Of a stretch of 64,000 nucleotides of DNA, positions 49,207 through 59,262 are shown piece by piece. The translations under genes were made by a program, and so were the position numbers. Within the stretch, counting starts at the first letter, position 1. Every line of letters starts with the position of its first letter. The notes beneath the pieces were generated by a model. That model was given only the letters and a program-made list of their open reading frames with translations. It ran no database searches and was not told the DNA's origin. Source of the DNA: Rhodocyclaceae bacterium. GTDB lineage: Bacteria > Pseudomonadota > Gammaproteobacteria > Burkholderiales > Rhodocyclaceae. The stretch covers positions 36,375 to 100,374 of the forward strand of contig JAKLLG010000013.1 of the NCBI GenBank assembly GCA_023150275.1, written 5' to 3'.

Positions 49207-49941
49207 ATGCCACTCGAAACTCTTAGCCGCATCAATCGGCCGCCGCGTCTCAGCGAGGAAGTTTCGGCCGAACTCGAAGCCCGCATCCAGCGCGGCGATT
49301 ATACGCCCGGCCAGCAATTGCCAACGGAGAAGGTCCTCTCCGAGACCTTCGGGGTGAGCCGGGCGGTGGTGCGCGAAGCGATCGCGCGACTGAAGGCCGA
49401 TGGCATGATCGAGACGCGACAGGGCTCGGGTGCCTTTGTCGCCGAGAACCCGAAGAGCCTCAATTTCCGCCTCAACGTCGATGGCGAAACCGCGCTGCTG
49501 CACATTTTCGAACTGCGCACGATGATCGAGTCCACCGTCGCCGAATTGGCCGCGCGCCGCCGCAACCAGGAAGACGTCGCTGCAATGCGCGAGAGCCTGC
49601 GTCGCATGGATGAGGCGCTTGCCAATGAAACCGATGGTTCCGAGGCGGATGACGATTTCCACCTCGCCATCGCCGCCGCCACGCACAACCAGTACGTGCT
49701 GCGTCTTTCCGAATTCCTCGGGCGCCAGTTCTCGGAGTCGCGGCGCATGGCCTGGATCGATCATCCGCGCGGCATGGAATCGCCGCGCGAGGCGCAGCGC
49801 GAACATTTCCTCATCCTCGATGCCATTGCTGCCGGCGACCCTGCCGCGGCCCGTCAGGCAGCGCACGTTCATCTGCGCGGCGCCGCCGAGCGTGTCGGAC
49901 TTTCGCTGCCGACCGATCTGGGCGGCGTTCGGTCCAAATAA
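49207..49941 (+). CDS. GntR-family (FadR subfamily) regulator of glycolate/lactate genes
   Basis: A 244-residue regulator with an N-terminal winged helix (LSEEVSAELEARIQRGDYTPGQQLPTEK; SETFGVSRAVVREAIARLKADGMIETRQGSGAFV) and a helical FCD ligand domain (residues about 95-225: ELRTMIESTVAELAARR, DDFHLAIAAATHNQYV, EHFLILDAIAAGD) with the metal-binding His positions of the LldR/GlcC group. It sits 36 nt upstream of glcDEF on the same strand, so glycolate, lactate or another hydroxyacid is the probable ligand. An operator matching the family consensus lies in its own promoter. There is no room for a ribosome site behind the TATATA -10 (TSS near 49207). Confidence 0.92.
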   Translation: MPLETLSRINRPPRLSEEVSAELEARIQRGDYTPGQQLPTEKVLSETFGVSRAVVREAIARLKADGMIETRQGSGAFVAENPKSLNFRLNVDGETALLHIFELRTMIESTVAELAARRRNQEDVAAMRESLRRMDEALANETDGSEADDDFHLAIAAATHNQYVLRLSEFLGRQFSESRRMAWIDHPRGMESPREAQREHFLILDAIAAGDPAAARQAAHVHLRGAAERVGLSLPTDLGGVRSK

Positions 49942-49977
49942 CAGTATCAGTCGTCCTTCGACGAGGAGCATCCTGCC

Positions 49978-51453
49978 ATGGCTTTTGCCAACGACGTCCG
50001 CTTTCCGGTCGACCGCCGCGAGATCCTCGGGCGCCTGCAGGCAATCCTGCCGCGCCACCTGGTGCTCGCCGAAGAGGAAGAGCTTCGCCCCTACGAATGC
50101 GACGGTCTTACTGCTTACCGCGCACTGCCGCTGATTGTTGTGCTGCCGGAAACCGAGACACAGGTTGGCGCCATCCTCAAGGCCTGCCATGAACTGAAGG
50201 TGCCGCTAGTGCCGCGTGGTGCGGCGACCGGGCTCTCTGGCGGCGCCATGCCGCACGAGGACGGTGTCGTCCTCTCGCTTGCCCGCTTCAAGAAAATCCT
50301 GAAGATCGACCCGCTGTCGCGCACCGCCGTCGTCCAGCCGGGCGTGCGCAACCTCGCGGTTTCCGAGGCGGCGGCGCCCTATGGCCTCTATTACGCGCCC
50401 GATCCCTCCTCGCAGATCGCCTGCACGATCGGCGGCAACGTTGCCGAAAACTCGGGTGGTGTGCATTGTCTGAAATACGGGCTCACCGTGCACAACGTGC
50501 TCAAGGTGCGTGGCTTCACCATCAACGGCGAGGCCGTCGAGTTCGGGGCCGAAGCGCTTGATGCCGCCGGCCTCGACCTGCTGGCGATCATCAATGGCTC
50601 TGAGGGTCTGCTTGCCGTCATCACCGAAGTGACCGTGAAGCTGACGCCGAAGCCTGAACTTGCGCAGGTCGTGCTTGCCTATTTCGATGATGTGCAGAAG
50701 GCCGGCAATGCGGTGGCCGACGTCATCGCCGCCGGCATCATTCCGGGCGGGCTGGAGATGATGGACAAACCGGCGACGCACGCTGTTGAACCCTACGTGA
50801 AGGCAGGCTACGACCTTGACGCCGAGGCGGTTCTGCTCTGCGAATCGGACGGCACGCCGGTCGAGGTCGCCGAGGAAATCGAACGCATGAAGGCGGTGCT
50901 CGAAAAGAGCGGCGCCACCTCGCTGGTCGTCTCGCAGAACGAGGCCGAGCGCCTGCGCTTCTGGGCCGGCCGCAAGGCGGCCTTCCCGGCGGTCGGCCGC
51001 ATCACGCCGGATTATCTGTGCATGGACGGCACCATTCCGAGGAAGCGGCTCGCCGAGATGCTGGAAGCGATCGCCGATCTCTCCGTGAAATATGGCCTGC
51101 GCTGCGCCAACGTCTTTCACGCCGGTGACGGCAACCTGCATCCCCTGATCATGTACGACGCCAATCAGCCGGGTGAACTTGAACGTGCCACGGCTTTCGG
51201 TTCGGAAATTCTCGAACTCTCCGTGAAGCTCGGTGGCACGATCACCGGCGAGCACGGCGTTGGTGTCGAGAAGGTCGATCTGATGGCGGCGCAATTCACG
51301 CCGGCCGAAATTTCTGCCTTCCACCGCCTGAAAGCCGCCTTTGATGAGAAGGGGTTGCTCAATCCGGGCAAGGGCATCCCGACGCTCGCGCGCTGCCGGG
51401 AATACACACAAACCCGCGGTGCTGCCGCGGTCACGCCCCCGCCGAGGTTCTGA
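49978..51453 (+). CDS. glcD: Glycolate oxidase subunit GlcD (FAD-linked)
   Basis: A 491-residue flavoprotein that oxidises glycolate to glyoxylate together with GlcE and GlcF. The FAD-binding motif PRGAATGLSGGAMPHEDGV is at about residue 78, SSQIACTIGGNVAENSGGVH follows, and the C-terminal FHAGDGNLHP with GEHGVGVEK carries catalytic histidines. The preceding gap contains GAGGAG before the ATG. It overlaps glcE by one base. D-lactate dehydrogenases of the same fold are the alternative, but the three-gene order DEF and the GlxR-type genes argue for glycolate. Confidence 0.95.
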   Translation: MAFANDVRFPVDRREILGRLQAILPRHLVLAEEEELRPYECDGLTAYRALPLIVVLPETETQVGAILKACHELKVPLVPRGAATGLSGGAMPHEDGVVLSLARFKKILKIDPLSRTAVVQPGVRNLAVSEAAAPYGLYYAPDPSSQIACTIGGNVAENSGGVHCLKYGLTVHNVLKVRGFTINGEAVEFGAEALDAAGLDLLAIINGSEGLLAVITEVTVKLTPKPELAQVVLAYFDDVQKAGNAVADVIAAGIIPGGLEMMDKPATHAVEPYVKAGYDLDAEAVLLCESDGTPVEVAEEIERMKAVLEKSGATSLVVSQNEAERLRFWAGRKAAFPAVGRITPDYLCMDGTIPRKRLAEMLEAIADLSVKYGLRCANVFHAGDGNLHPLIMYDANQPGELERATAFGSEILELSVKLGGTITGEHGVGVEKVDLMAAQFTPAEISAFHRLKAAFDEKGLLNPGKGIPTLARCREYTQTRGAAAVTPPPRF

Positions 51454-52520
51454 TGGATGCACAACTGAAGGAATGGATCGCCCGTGTGCATGACGCGGCG
51501 GAGGCCGGCAAGGCGCTGTGCATCCGCGGTGGCGGCAGCAAGGATTTTTATGGCGCTGTGCCGGTCGGCGAGTTGCTCGACACCACGGGTTATCGCGGCA
51601 TCGTCAGCTACGAACCGACGGAACTGGTGGTTACTGTCAGGGCGGGCACGCCACTCGCCGAACTGGAGGCTGCGCTCAAGGAGAAAGGGCAATGCCTGCC
51701 GTTCGAGCCGCCGCATTTCGGTGCGGGCGCCACGGTCGGCGGGATGGTCGCCGCCGGGCTTTCCGGCCCGCGTCGTGCGGCGGTTGGCGCCGTGCGCGAC
51801 TACGTGCTCGGCGTGAAATTGATTGATGGCAAGGGCGGGTTGCTTGCCTTCGGCGGCCAGGTCATGAAGAACGTTGCCGGCTACGATGTGCCGCGCCTGA
51901 TGGCAGGCAGCCTCGGCACCCTCGGGCTGCTCACCGAAATTTCGCTGAAGGTGCTGCCCCTGCCGATGGCCGGCATGACGCTGCGTTTTGCGATGACGGA
52001 AACGGAAGCCCTGAAGAAACTCAATGAATGGGGCGGCAAGCCGCTGCCGATCGCGGCCTCGGCGTGGTGCGACGGTGCGCTCACGGTACGCCTCGCCGGT
52101 GCCTTTGCCGCCGTACGCGCCGCACGCGAGGCGCTGGGCGGCGAGGAGGTGGCCGATGCCGGCGCCTTCTGGCAGTCGCTCCGCGAGCAAACGCATCCGT
52201 TCTTTGCCGGGGATTCCCCGCTGTGGCGGGTGGCCGTGGCCTCGGTGTCGCCGCCGCTCGCGCAGCCCGGTTCGACGTTTGTCGAGTGGGGCGGGGCGCA
52301 GCGATGGTTGCGTGGCGAACTGGATGCCGGACAGTTGCGCGCCATTGCCGCGCAGTGCGGTGGCCACGCCACGCTGTTCCGTGCGGATGCAGAGAGCAAG
52401 GCTCGTGTCGGTGTGTTCCAGCCGCTGTCGCCCGTGCTGGCGAGACTGCACCGCAACCTCAAGCAGGCATTCGACCCGGCGGGCGTGTTTAATCGCGGCC
52501 GCATGTACCCTGATTACTGA
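51453..52520 (+). CDS. glcE: Glycolate oxidase subunit GlcE
   Basis: The second FAD-binding subunit of glycolate oxidase, 355 residues. It has the shortened N-terminal FAD fold: IRGGGSKDFYGAVPVGELLDTT, PPHFGAGATVGGMVAAGLSGPRRA, GKGGLLAFGGQVMKNVAGYD. The MKNVAGYD segment is a hallmark of GlcE. It ends FNRGRMYPDY, the usual C-terminus. The ATG overlaps the stop of glcD by one base (TGATG), and glcF begins 12 nt downstream, so all three are co-translated. Confidence 0.94.
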   Translation: MDAQLKEWIARVHDAAEAGKALCIRGGGSKDFYGAVPVGELLDTTGYRGIVSYEPTELVVTVRAGTPLAELEAALKEKGQCLPFEPPHFGAGATVGGMVAAGLSGPRRAAVGAVRDYVLGVKLIDGKGGLLAFGGQVMKNVAGYDVPRLMAGSLGTLGLLTEISLKVLPLPMAGMTLRFAMTETEALKKLNEWGGKPLPIAASAWCDGALTVRLAGAFAAVRAAREALGGEEVADAGAFWQSLREQTHPFFAGDSPLWRVAVASVSPPLAQPGSTFVEWGGAQRWLRGELDAGQLRAIAAQCGGHATLFRADAESKARVGVFQPLSPVLARLHRNLKQAFDPAGVFNRGRMYPDY

Positions 52521-52531
52521 GTCGCCCGATC

Positions 52532-53767
52532 ATGCAAACGAATCTCGCCGATTTCATCAAGGACACGCCGGATGGCCGCGAGGCCGACGCGATCCTGCGC
52601 ACCTGCGTGCATTGCGGTTTCTGCACCGCGACCTGCCCGACCTACCAATTGCTCGGCGACGAGCTCGACGGGCCACGCGGTCGCATCTATCTGATCAAGC
52701 AGATGCTTGAAGGCAAGCCGGTCACCGAGAAGACGCAACTGCATCTCGACCGCTGCCTCACCTGCCGTTCATGCGAGACGACGTGTCCGTCGGGTGTCAA
52801 ATACCATCGCCTGCTCGACATTGGCCGCAAGGTGTTGAACGAGCGCGTGCCGCGTCCGCTCGCGCAGCGCCTCGTGCGAACGGCACTCAAGGAAGCGCTG
52901 CCGCGACCGTGGATCTTCCGTCCGGCGGTGGCTGCCGGGCAACTGGTGCGCCCGCTGCTGCCGCAGGTGCTCTCCGACAAGGTGCCGACATCGGCGCCTG
53001 GTCAGTCGCGTGGCTGGCCTGAAAAATCGAATCACCCGCGTCGCATGCTAGTGCTTGCCGGCTGTGTGCAGCCGGGGCTGGCGCCGAATACCAATGCGGC
53101 GACCGCGCGCCTGCTCGACCGCATCGGCATCACCCTGTTCGAGGCGCCCGAGGCTGGTTGCTGTGGCGCGCTGCGTTTCCATCTGGATGCCCAGGAACAG
53201 GCGCTGGACGACATGCGCCGCAATATCGATGCGTGGTGGCCGCACGTCGAGCAAGGCGTGGAGGCGATCGTAATGACCGCGTCCGGCTGCGGTGCGCACG
53301 TGAAGGAATACGGCCTGCTGCTGAAGGACGATCCCGCTTACGCCGCGAAGGCCGAGCGCATCGCCGCGCTGACCCTGGATATTTCTGAAGTCCTCGCCGC
53401 CGAGGCGGAAAAACTGAAGCCGCTGCTGGTCACCCGGCAGCATCCTCCGCTCAAGCTCGCCTTCCATTCGCCATGCACGCTGCAGCACGGGCAGAAGATC
53501 AAGGGCGTCGTCGAGGAGTTGCTGCAGGCTGCCGGCGTCGAACTCACCCCGGTGCCGGATCCGCACCTGTGCTGCGGCTCGGCGGGTACCTACTCGATCC
53601 TGCAACCGGCGCTTTCGAAGCAACTGCGCGACAACAAACTCGCCGCCCTGAACAGCGGTGCCCCCGCAGCAATCGTTACTGCTAACATAGGCTGCCAGAC
53701 CCACCTGCAGGCCGGCAGCGCAAAACCGGTGCGCCACTGGGTCGAAATCATCGAAGAACGCCTATAG
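52532..53767 (+). CDS. glcF: Glycolate oxidase iron-sulfur subunit GlcF
   Basis: A 411-residue electron-transfer subunit. Two 4Fe-4S binding motifs are near the N-terminus (CVHCGFCTATCP, residues about 26-37; CLTCRSCETTCP, about 77-88). The heterodisulfide-reductase-like CCG domains follow (CCGALRFHLD and CCGSAGTYSILQP). It passes electrons from GlcDE to the quinone pool at the membrane. The final residues VRHWVEIIEERL are typical. The HDOD gene starts only 10 nt later. Confidence 0.95.
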   Translation: MQTNLADFIKDTPDGREADAILRTCVHCGFCTATCPTYQLLGDELDGPRGRIYLIKQMLEGKPVTEKTQLHLDRCLTCRSCETTCPSGVKYHRLLDIGRKVLNERVPRPLAQRLVRTALKEALPRPWIFRPAVAAGQLVRPLLPQVLSDKVPTSAPGQSRGWPEKSNHPRRMLVLAGCVQPGLAPNTNAATARLLDRIGITLFEAPEAGCCGALRFHLDAQEQALDDMRRNIDAWWPHVEQGVEAIVMTASGCGAHVKEYGLLLKDDPAYAAKAERIAALTLDISEVLAAEAEKLKPLLVTRQHPPLKLAFHSPCTLQHGQKIKGVVEELLQAAGVELTPVPDPHLCCGSAGTYSILQPALSKQLRDNKLAALNSGAPAAIVTANIGCQTHLQAGSAKPVRHWVEIIEERL

Positions 53768-53777
53768 GGGACACGAG

Positions 53778-54656
53778 ATGGCCATCGACAAGGCCCTGCT
53801 GACGACGCTTTCGGAGGAAGAAGGCAAGAAGGTCAGGCGCCTGGTCGAGAAAGGCATCAAGCTGCCGCCGCAGCCGGTGGTGGTGGAAGAGTTGCATCAT
53901 CTGCTGACGCGTGGCGTGTCAGACGTGCGCGTGCTGGCTCGTTCGGTCAGTCAGGATCCGGGTATCGTGGCGGCCTTGTTCAAGGTCGCGCAGAGTACCG
54001 CGTTCAAGAATCTGCAACCGCTTGAATCTGTCGAGAACATCCTGCAGGCGATCGGCATCAAGCAGACCTACAACATCGTGCAGGCAGTGTCACTCGCGAA
54101 TGCCCTGCCGGCGAAGCACAACGCCAAGGCCTTCGAAGCTTTCTGGGTGCGCTCGCGGGCGGTCGCCCAACTGGCGATGCTGGTGGCCGAGGAACGTGTC
54201 TCGGTGTGCAACATCTTTCCCGATCAGGCCTATCTTGCCGGCATCTTTCACGATTGCGGGGTGCCGGTGCTGATGCAGCGCTTCTCCACCTACTGCAAGG
54301 CCATGCATCTCGACGAGCCGGGATGCTGGACCGATCTCGCCGAAGAGGACGCGCGCTTCAATGCCGATCACTGCGTGGTCGGCTATCTCGTCGGGCGCCA
54401 CTGGAAGCTGCCCGAGTTCATCTGCGCCGCGATCCGCAACCACCACGACATGCTGTCGATGGGCAACCATGCCGCGCGGACGATGGTGGCGATCCTGCAA
54501 CTGGCCATTCACCTGCACTACCTCGACGCGCACGCCGACAACCCGGAATGGTCCGCGGTGCGCGCAGCCGTCACCGACGAACTGGGGCTGCACCCCGATG
54601 CGCTGCCGGAGTTCATCGACGACATTCTCGAGCGCTACCACACGGAGCCGCATTAG
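53778..54656 (+). CDS. HDOD-domain signalling protein
   Basis: A 292-residue protein with a single HDOD domain (about 20-215): VKRLVEKGI-type start, LPPQPVVVEELHHLLTRG, LARSVSQDPGIVAALFKVAQ, VENILQAIGIKQTYNIVQAV, AYLAGIFHDCGVPVLM. HDOD proteins are degenerate HD phosphohydrolases used as scaffolds in c-di-GMP, chemotaxis and stress signalling. The HD pair survives at FHDCG, but without a metal-binding set, so it is most likely non-catalytic. It follows glcF by 10 nt with GGGGAC as ribosome site, so it may be co-transcribed with the glc genes. The acyl-CoA synthetase follows 2 nt downstream. Confidence 0.9.
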   Translation: MAIDKALLTTLSEEEGKKVRRLVEKGIKLPPQPVVVEELHHLLTRGVSDVRVLARSVSQDPGIVAALFKVAQSTAFKNLQPLESVENILQAIGIKQTYNIVQAVSLANALPAKHNAKAFEAFWVRSRAVAQLAMLVAEERVSVCNIFPDQAYLAGIFHDCGVPVLMQRFSTYCKAMHLDEPGCWTDLAEEDARFNADHCVVGYLVGRHWKLPEFICAAIRNHHDMLSMGNHAARTMVAILQLAIHLHYLDAHADNPEWSAVRAAVTDELGLHPDALPEFIDDILERYHTEPH

Positions 54657-54658
54657 CC

Positions 54659-56353
54659 ATGGTCATGCATCTCGACAGCGGTGCCGAGGATTACGCGCGA
54701 CTGCGCCAATCCTTCCGCTGGGAAGTTCCCGAGCGCTACAACATCGGTGTCGATGTCTGCGGCCGCTGGGCCGCCGACCGCAGCCGTTTCGCGCTCTATT
54801 TCGAGGACGATGCCGGGCACACGTCGGCATGGACCTTCTGGGATATCCAGCGCGCCGCCAACCGGCTCTCCAACGTGCTGGCCGCGCTCGGCACCCTGCG
54901 TGGTGACCGCGTGGCGATCATCATGCCGCAGCGCCCGCAGACCGGCATTGCACACGTCGCCATTTACCAGATGGGCGCCATCGCGCTGCCGCTTTCGCAC
55001 CTCTTCGGCCCTGATGCCCTTGAGTATCGCCTTGGGGATGCAGGCGCACACGTGGCAATCGTCGATGAAACGACGCTGCCGAGACTGCTCGAAATCCGCG
55101 ACCGCCTGCCCGAACTTCGCCACGTCATCGCCGTTGACGTCGATCCCGCATTCGCCAGCGCCAACGGCGTGAAGCAATGGGAGGCGGTGCTCGAACACGC
55201 CTCGCCGCGCTACACGCCGGTCGACACCGCGGCCAACGACCCGGCGATGATCATCTACACCAGCGGCACCACCGGCAACCCGAAGGGCGCGCTGATGGCG
55301 CACCGCACGCTGATCGGCAATCTCTCGGGTTTCGTCTGCTCGCATGATTTCTTTCCGCAGCCGGGCGACCTGTTCTGGTCGCCGGCCGACTGGGCGTGGA
55401 CCGGCGGCCTCTTCGACGTGCTCTTGCCGGTGTGGCGCTTCGGCATGCCGCTGCTCGGCTACAAGGGGCGTTTCGATGCCGAAAAGGCCTTCACCCTGAT
55501 CGAGAAGTATGGCGTGCGCAACGCCTTCCTCTTCCCGACGGCGCTGAAGATGATGATGAAGGCGGTTCCCGACCCGAAGGCGCGCTACGACATCGACCTG
55601 CGCACCATCATGAGTGCCGGCGAACCGGTCGGCGAAACCGTCTGCCAATGGGCACGGGAGAAGCTTGGCGTCACCGTGAACGAAATGTTCGGCCAGACCG
55701 AGATGAACTACGTGATCGGCAACTGTGCCGCCCTGTGGGAACCGCGCCCCGGCGCGATGGGCCGCGCCTATCCCGGCCACGAGGTTGCGGTGATTGACGA
55801 TGCCGGGCAGCCCATGCCTCCCGGCGAGACGGGCGAGATCGCCGTCAACCGGCAGTGTGCCGGGCAGCACGACCCGGTGATCCTGCTCGAATACTGGAAT
55901 AAACCCGAGGCCACCACCGAGAAGTTCACTGCCGAGGGCTGGGGGCGCACCGGTGATCTGGCCCGCTGCGATGCCGATGGCTATTTCTGGTATCAGGGGC
56001 GAGCTGATGATGTGTTCAAGAGTGGCGGCTATCGCATCGGCCCGGCCGAGATCGAGAACTGTCTGCTGAGGCACGTCGCCGTCGCCAATGCCGCGGTGAT
56101 CGGCGCGCCGGACGAAACACGCGGCGCCGTCGTCAAGGCCTACATCGTGCTGCAGCCGGGCGTATCCGGGAGCGATGCGTTGGTCGCTGAACTGCAGGCG
56201 CATGTCAGGCAGCAACTGGCGCCTTATGAAACGCCAAAAATGATCGAGTTCATCGAATCCTTGCCGATGACGACCACCGGCAAGATCCAGCGGCGCATCC
56301 TGCGCCAGCGCGAAGTCGAACGATCCACGCACAGGGGAGGGGAGAACTCATGA
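54659..56353 (+). CDS. Acyl-CoA synthetase (AMP-forming)
   Basis: A 564-residue ANL-superfamily enzyme that activates a carboxylic acid to its CoA thioester. AMP-binding P-loop: IIYTSGTTGNPKGALMAHR; the A5 motif NEMFGQTEMNYVIGN; the A8 hinge GYFWYQGRADDVFKSGGYRIGPAEIE; the catalytic lysine in TTTGKIQRRILRQRE. The WSPADWAWTGGLFDVLL element is characteristic of medium-chain and acetyl/propionyl-like AcsM/AtoE-type synthetases. The substrate is not determined. The long frame from 54206 is inside the HDOD gene. ATG 54659 (or 54665) is chosen. It overlaps the next small gene by 4 nt. Confidence 0.9.
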   Translation: MVMHLDSGAEDYARLRQSFRWEVPERYNIGVDVCGRWAADRSRFALYFEDDAGHTSAWTFWDIQRAANRLSNVLAALGTLRGDRVAIIMPQRPQTGIAHVAIYQMGAIALPLSHLFGPDALEYRLGDAGAHVAIVDETTLPRLLEIRDRLPELRHVIAVDVDPAFASANGVKQWEAVLEHASPRYTPVDTAANDPAMIIYTSGTTGNPKGALMAHRTLIGNLSGFVCSHDFFPQPGDLFWSPADWAWTGGLFDVLLPVWRFGMPLLGYKGRFDAEKAFTLIEKYGVRNAFLFPTALKMMMKAVPDPKARYDIDLRTIMSAGEPVGETVCQWAREKLGVTVNEMFGQTEMNYVIGNCAALWEPRPGAMGRAYPGHEVAVIDDAGQPMPPGETGEIAVNRQCAGQHDPVILLEYWNKPEATTEKFTAEGWGRTGDLARCDADGYFWYQGRADDVFKSGGYRIGPAEIENCLLRHVAVANAAVIGAPDETRGAVVKAYIVLQPGVSGSDALVAELQAHVRQQLAPYETPKMIEFIESLPMTTTGKIQRRILRQREVERSTHRGGENS

Positions 56354-56652
56354 ACGATCCAAAAAAATCAGGGGGCGCGCCGCCGCAGGAGCGCCGCCAT
56401 AACCAGAGCTTGCGTCAGGTCTTCGACACCGCCTACGCGATGATCGAGCCTTTCTTCGATCCGGAACAGGGCTGGGCAGGACATTCGCTGGAACACCTCG
56501 CCTTTCGTGTGGTGCGCGAGAACTTTGCCCAACTGTCGAGCGAGGAGGTGCATACCATCGTGGTTGCGGCGCATCGCGTCTACATTGAGCGCAATCCCGC
56601 GCGCAGCGCGCATTTGCGCCGTCCTGGCGAGTTGAAAAGCCAGCGGCAATAG
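56350..56652 (+). CDS. Small conserved-looking protein, unknown function
   Basis: A 100-residue soluble protein, start overlapping the acyl-CoA synthetase stop by 4 nt (ATGA), with GGGGAGGGGAG upstream. The sequence is helical (RRHNQSLRQVFDTAYAMIEP, AGHSLEHLAFRVVRENFAQLSS, EVHTIVVAAHRVYIE) with charged ends. I do not recognise a domain. The close coupling suggests it assists the synthetase or is simply co-transcribed. Confidence 0.6.
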   Translation: MNDPKKSGGAPPQERRHNQSLRQVFDTAYAMIEPFFDPEQGWAGHSLEHLAFRVVRENFAQLSSEEVHTIVVAAHRVYIERNPARSAHLRRPGELKSQRQ

Positions 56653-56702
56653 CAATCGGCTATGCGGAAAGTGATAGACTCCGGCCCCGAAGGGGGGGTT
56701 GT

Positions 56703-57479
56703 ATGCCAATAACCATAGATGCTTGCGTTGCCCAGCATATCGGCGACCGCAAGGAACAGCAGGACCGCGTCGGACTGTTTCCGCATCCCAAGCGGGGGGG
56801 CGTTGCGCTCGCCGTCGTTGCCGACGGCATGGGCGGCCATGCCGGCGGAGCGCTCGCCGCCGAACAGGTGCTCTACACCGCACGCAGCAACCTTGAACAC
56901 TATTCGGTGAGTGAAGACTCACCGCGATCGATGCTGGAAGCCAGTATTCAGGAAGCGCATACGATGATCAAGGCGATGCGCATGGTCAACGAAAAGGACC
57001 CGCACAGCACGGCCGTGATGCTGCTCCTGCAACCAGGGAAAGTCAGCTGGGCACATTGCGGCGACAGCCGCATGTACCGCTTCCGTGGCGACAAGCCGTT
57101 CTTCCGCACGATCGATCATTCCTACGTCGAACACCTGATCGCCGAGGGCAAGATCACGCCCGAGCAGGCGCTGATCCACCCGAACCGCAACATCCTGCTG
57201 ACTTCCATGGGGGGCGGCGAGCCGCCGCGCATCACCCATGGTGAGGCGGCCGATCTGCGGGGAGGCGACAGTTTCCTGCTCTGCTCGGATGGCCTCTGGG
57301 GGTATTTCAGCGATGCCGAGCTCGCCGGCGTCGTGGCCGCATTCAGCGCCCGAGAAGCGACGCGGGTGTTGATCGAGCGCGCACGCAGCCGGGCCAGTGG
57401 CGAAGGCGACAACGTATCGGTCGCGATCCTCAAGCTCGTCGAAGTGCCGGAAGAGAAAAAGGTGCCGCGCCCACGTTAA
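56703..57479 (+). CDS. PP2C-type serine/threonine phosphatase
   Basis: A 258-residue metal-dependent protein phosphatase. All signature motifs are there: the N-terminal KEQQDRVGL, VVADGMGGHAGG (two metal aspartates), AHCGDSRMYRF, LLCSDGLWGYF and GEGDNVSVAIL. Such enzymes reverse Ser/Thr phosphorylation, typically opposing a Hanks-type kinase, for example in type VI secretion or stress regulation; no kinase is in this window. The ATG at 56703 follows GGGGGGG about 5-11 nt upstream. It is convergent with rhlE. Confidence 0.92.
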   Translation: MPITIDACVAQHIGDRKEQQDRVGLFPHPKRGGVALAVVADGMGGHAGGALAAEQVLYTARSNLEHYSVSEDSPRSMLEASIQEAHTMIKAMRMVNEKDPHSTAVMLLLQPGKVSWAHCGDSRMYRFRGDKPFFRTIDHSYVEHLIAEGKITPEQALIHPNRNILLTSMGGGEPPRITHGEAADLRGGDSFLLCSDGLWGYFSDAELAGVVAAFSAREATRVLIERARSRASGEGDNVSVAILKLVEVPEEKKVPRPR

Positions 57480-57518
57480 GCGCCGGCGCACTCCGCTGAA
57501 TTGCCGGAGTGCCGGAGT

Positions 57519-57538
57519 GGCGCCCGCTGCGGGGCGCC
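57519..57538. terminator. Bidirectional terminator-like hairpin between the PP2C gene and rhlE
   Basis: GGCGCCC (57519-57525) and GGGCGCC (57532-57538) form a perfect seven-base-pair GC stem with a 6-nt loop. The flanks lack a strong T-run (TTTACTT on the plus side), so termination strength is uncertain, but the position between convergent genes fits. Confidence 0.45.
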
Positions 57539-57542
57539 GCCT

Positions 57543-58988
<1,446 letters not shown>

Positions 58989-59203
58989 CCTTAAACAAAT
59001 TTGTAATCAATGGCATAGGCCGCGGATTATACACGATGAGCGCTGCTGTAGCGGGTGGCGATTTTCCGATGAATTCGTCGCACGATCTGGACTGGAGCAA
59101 CAAACACGGCTACCACTCTCAACGTGATACAGAAACCCGAATCAAGTCTTGCGCCTCTGAATCAATAGCATTTCATGGTTTTCTGATACAGACCAAATGC
59201 ATA

Positions 59204-59232
59204 TTGACCATGTTATGCGAACCGTCTAACGT
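59204..59232 (+). promoter_or_regulatory. Promoter candidate for the type I secretion operon
   Basis: TTGACC (59204-59209) and TAACGT (59227-59232) are separated by 17 nt, in a 274-bp AT-richer gap (58989-59262) between rhlE and the exporter. A transcript would start near 59239. The -10 is imperfect. Nothing else is recognised in this gap; a 76-codon plus frame (59036-59266) in it has no family features. Confidence 0.4.
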
Positions 59233-59262
59233 GCCGCATTTGCCATCGACAGAACAACAATC

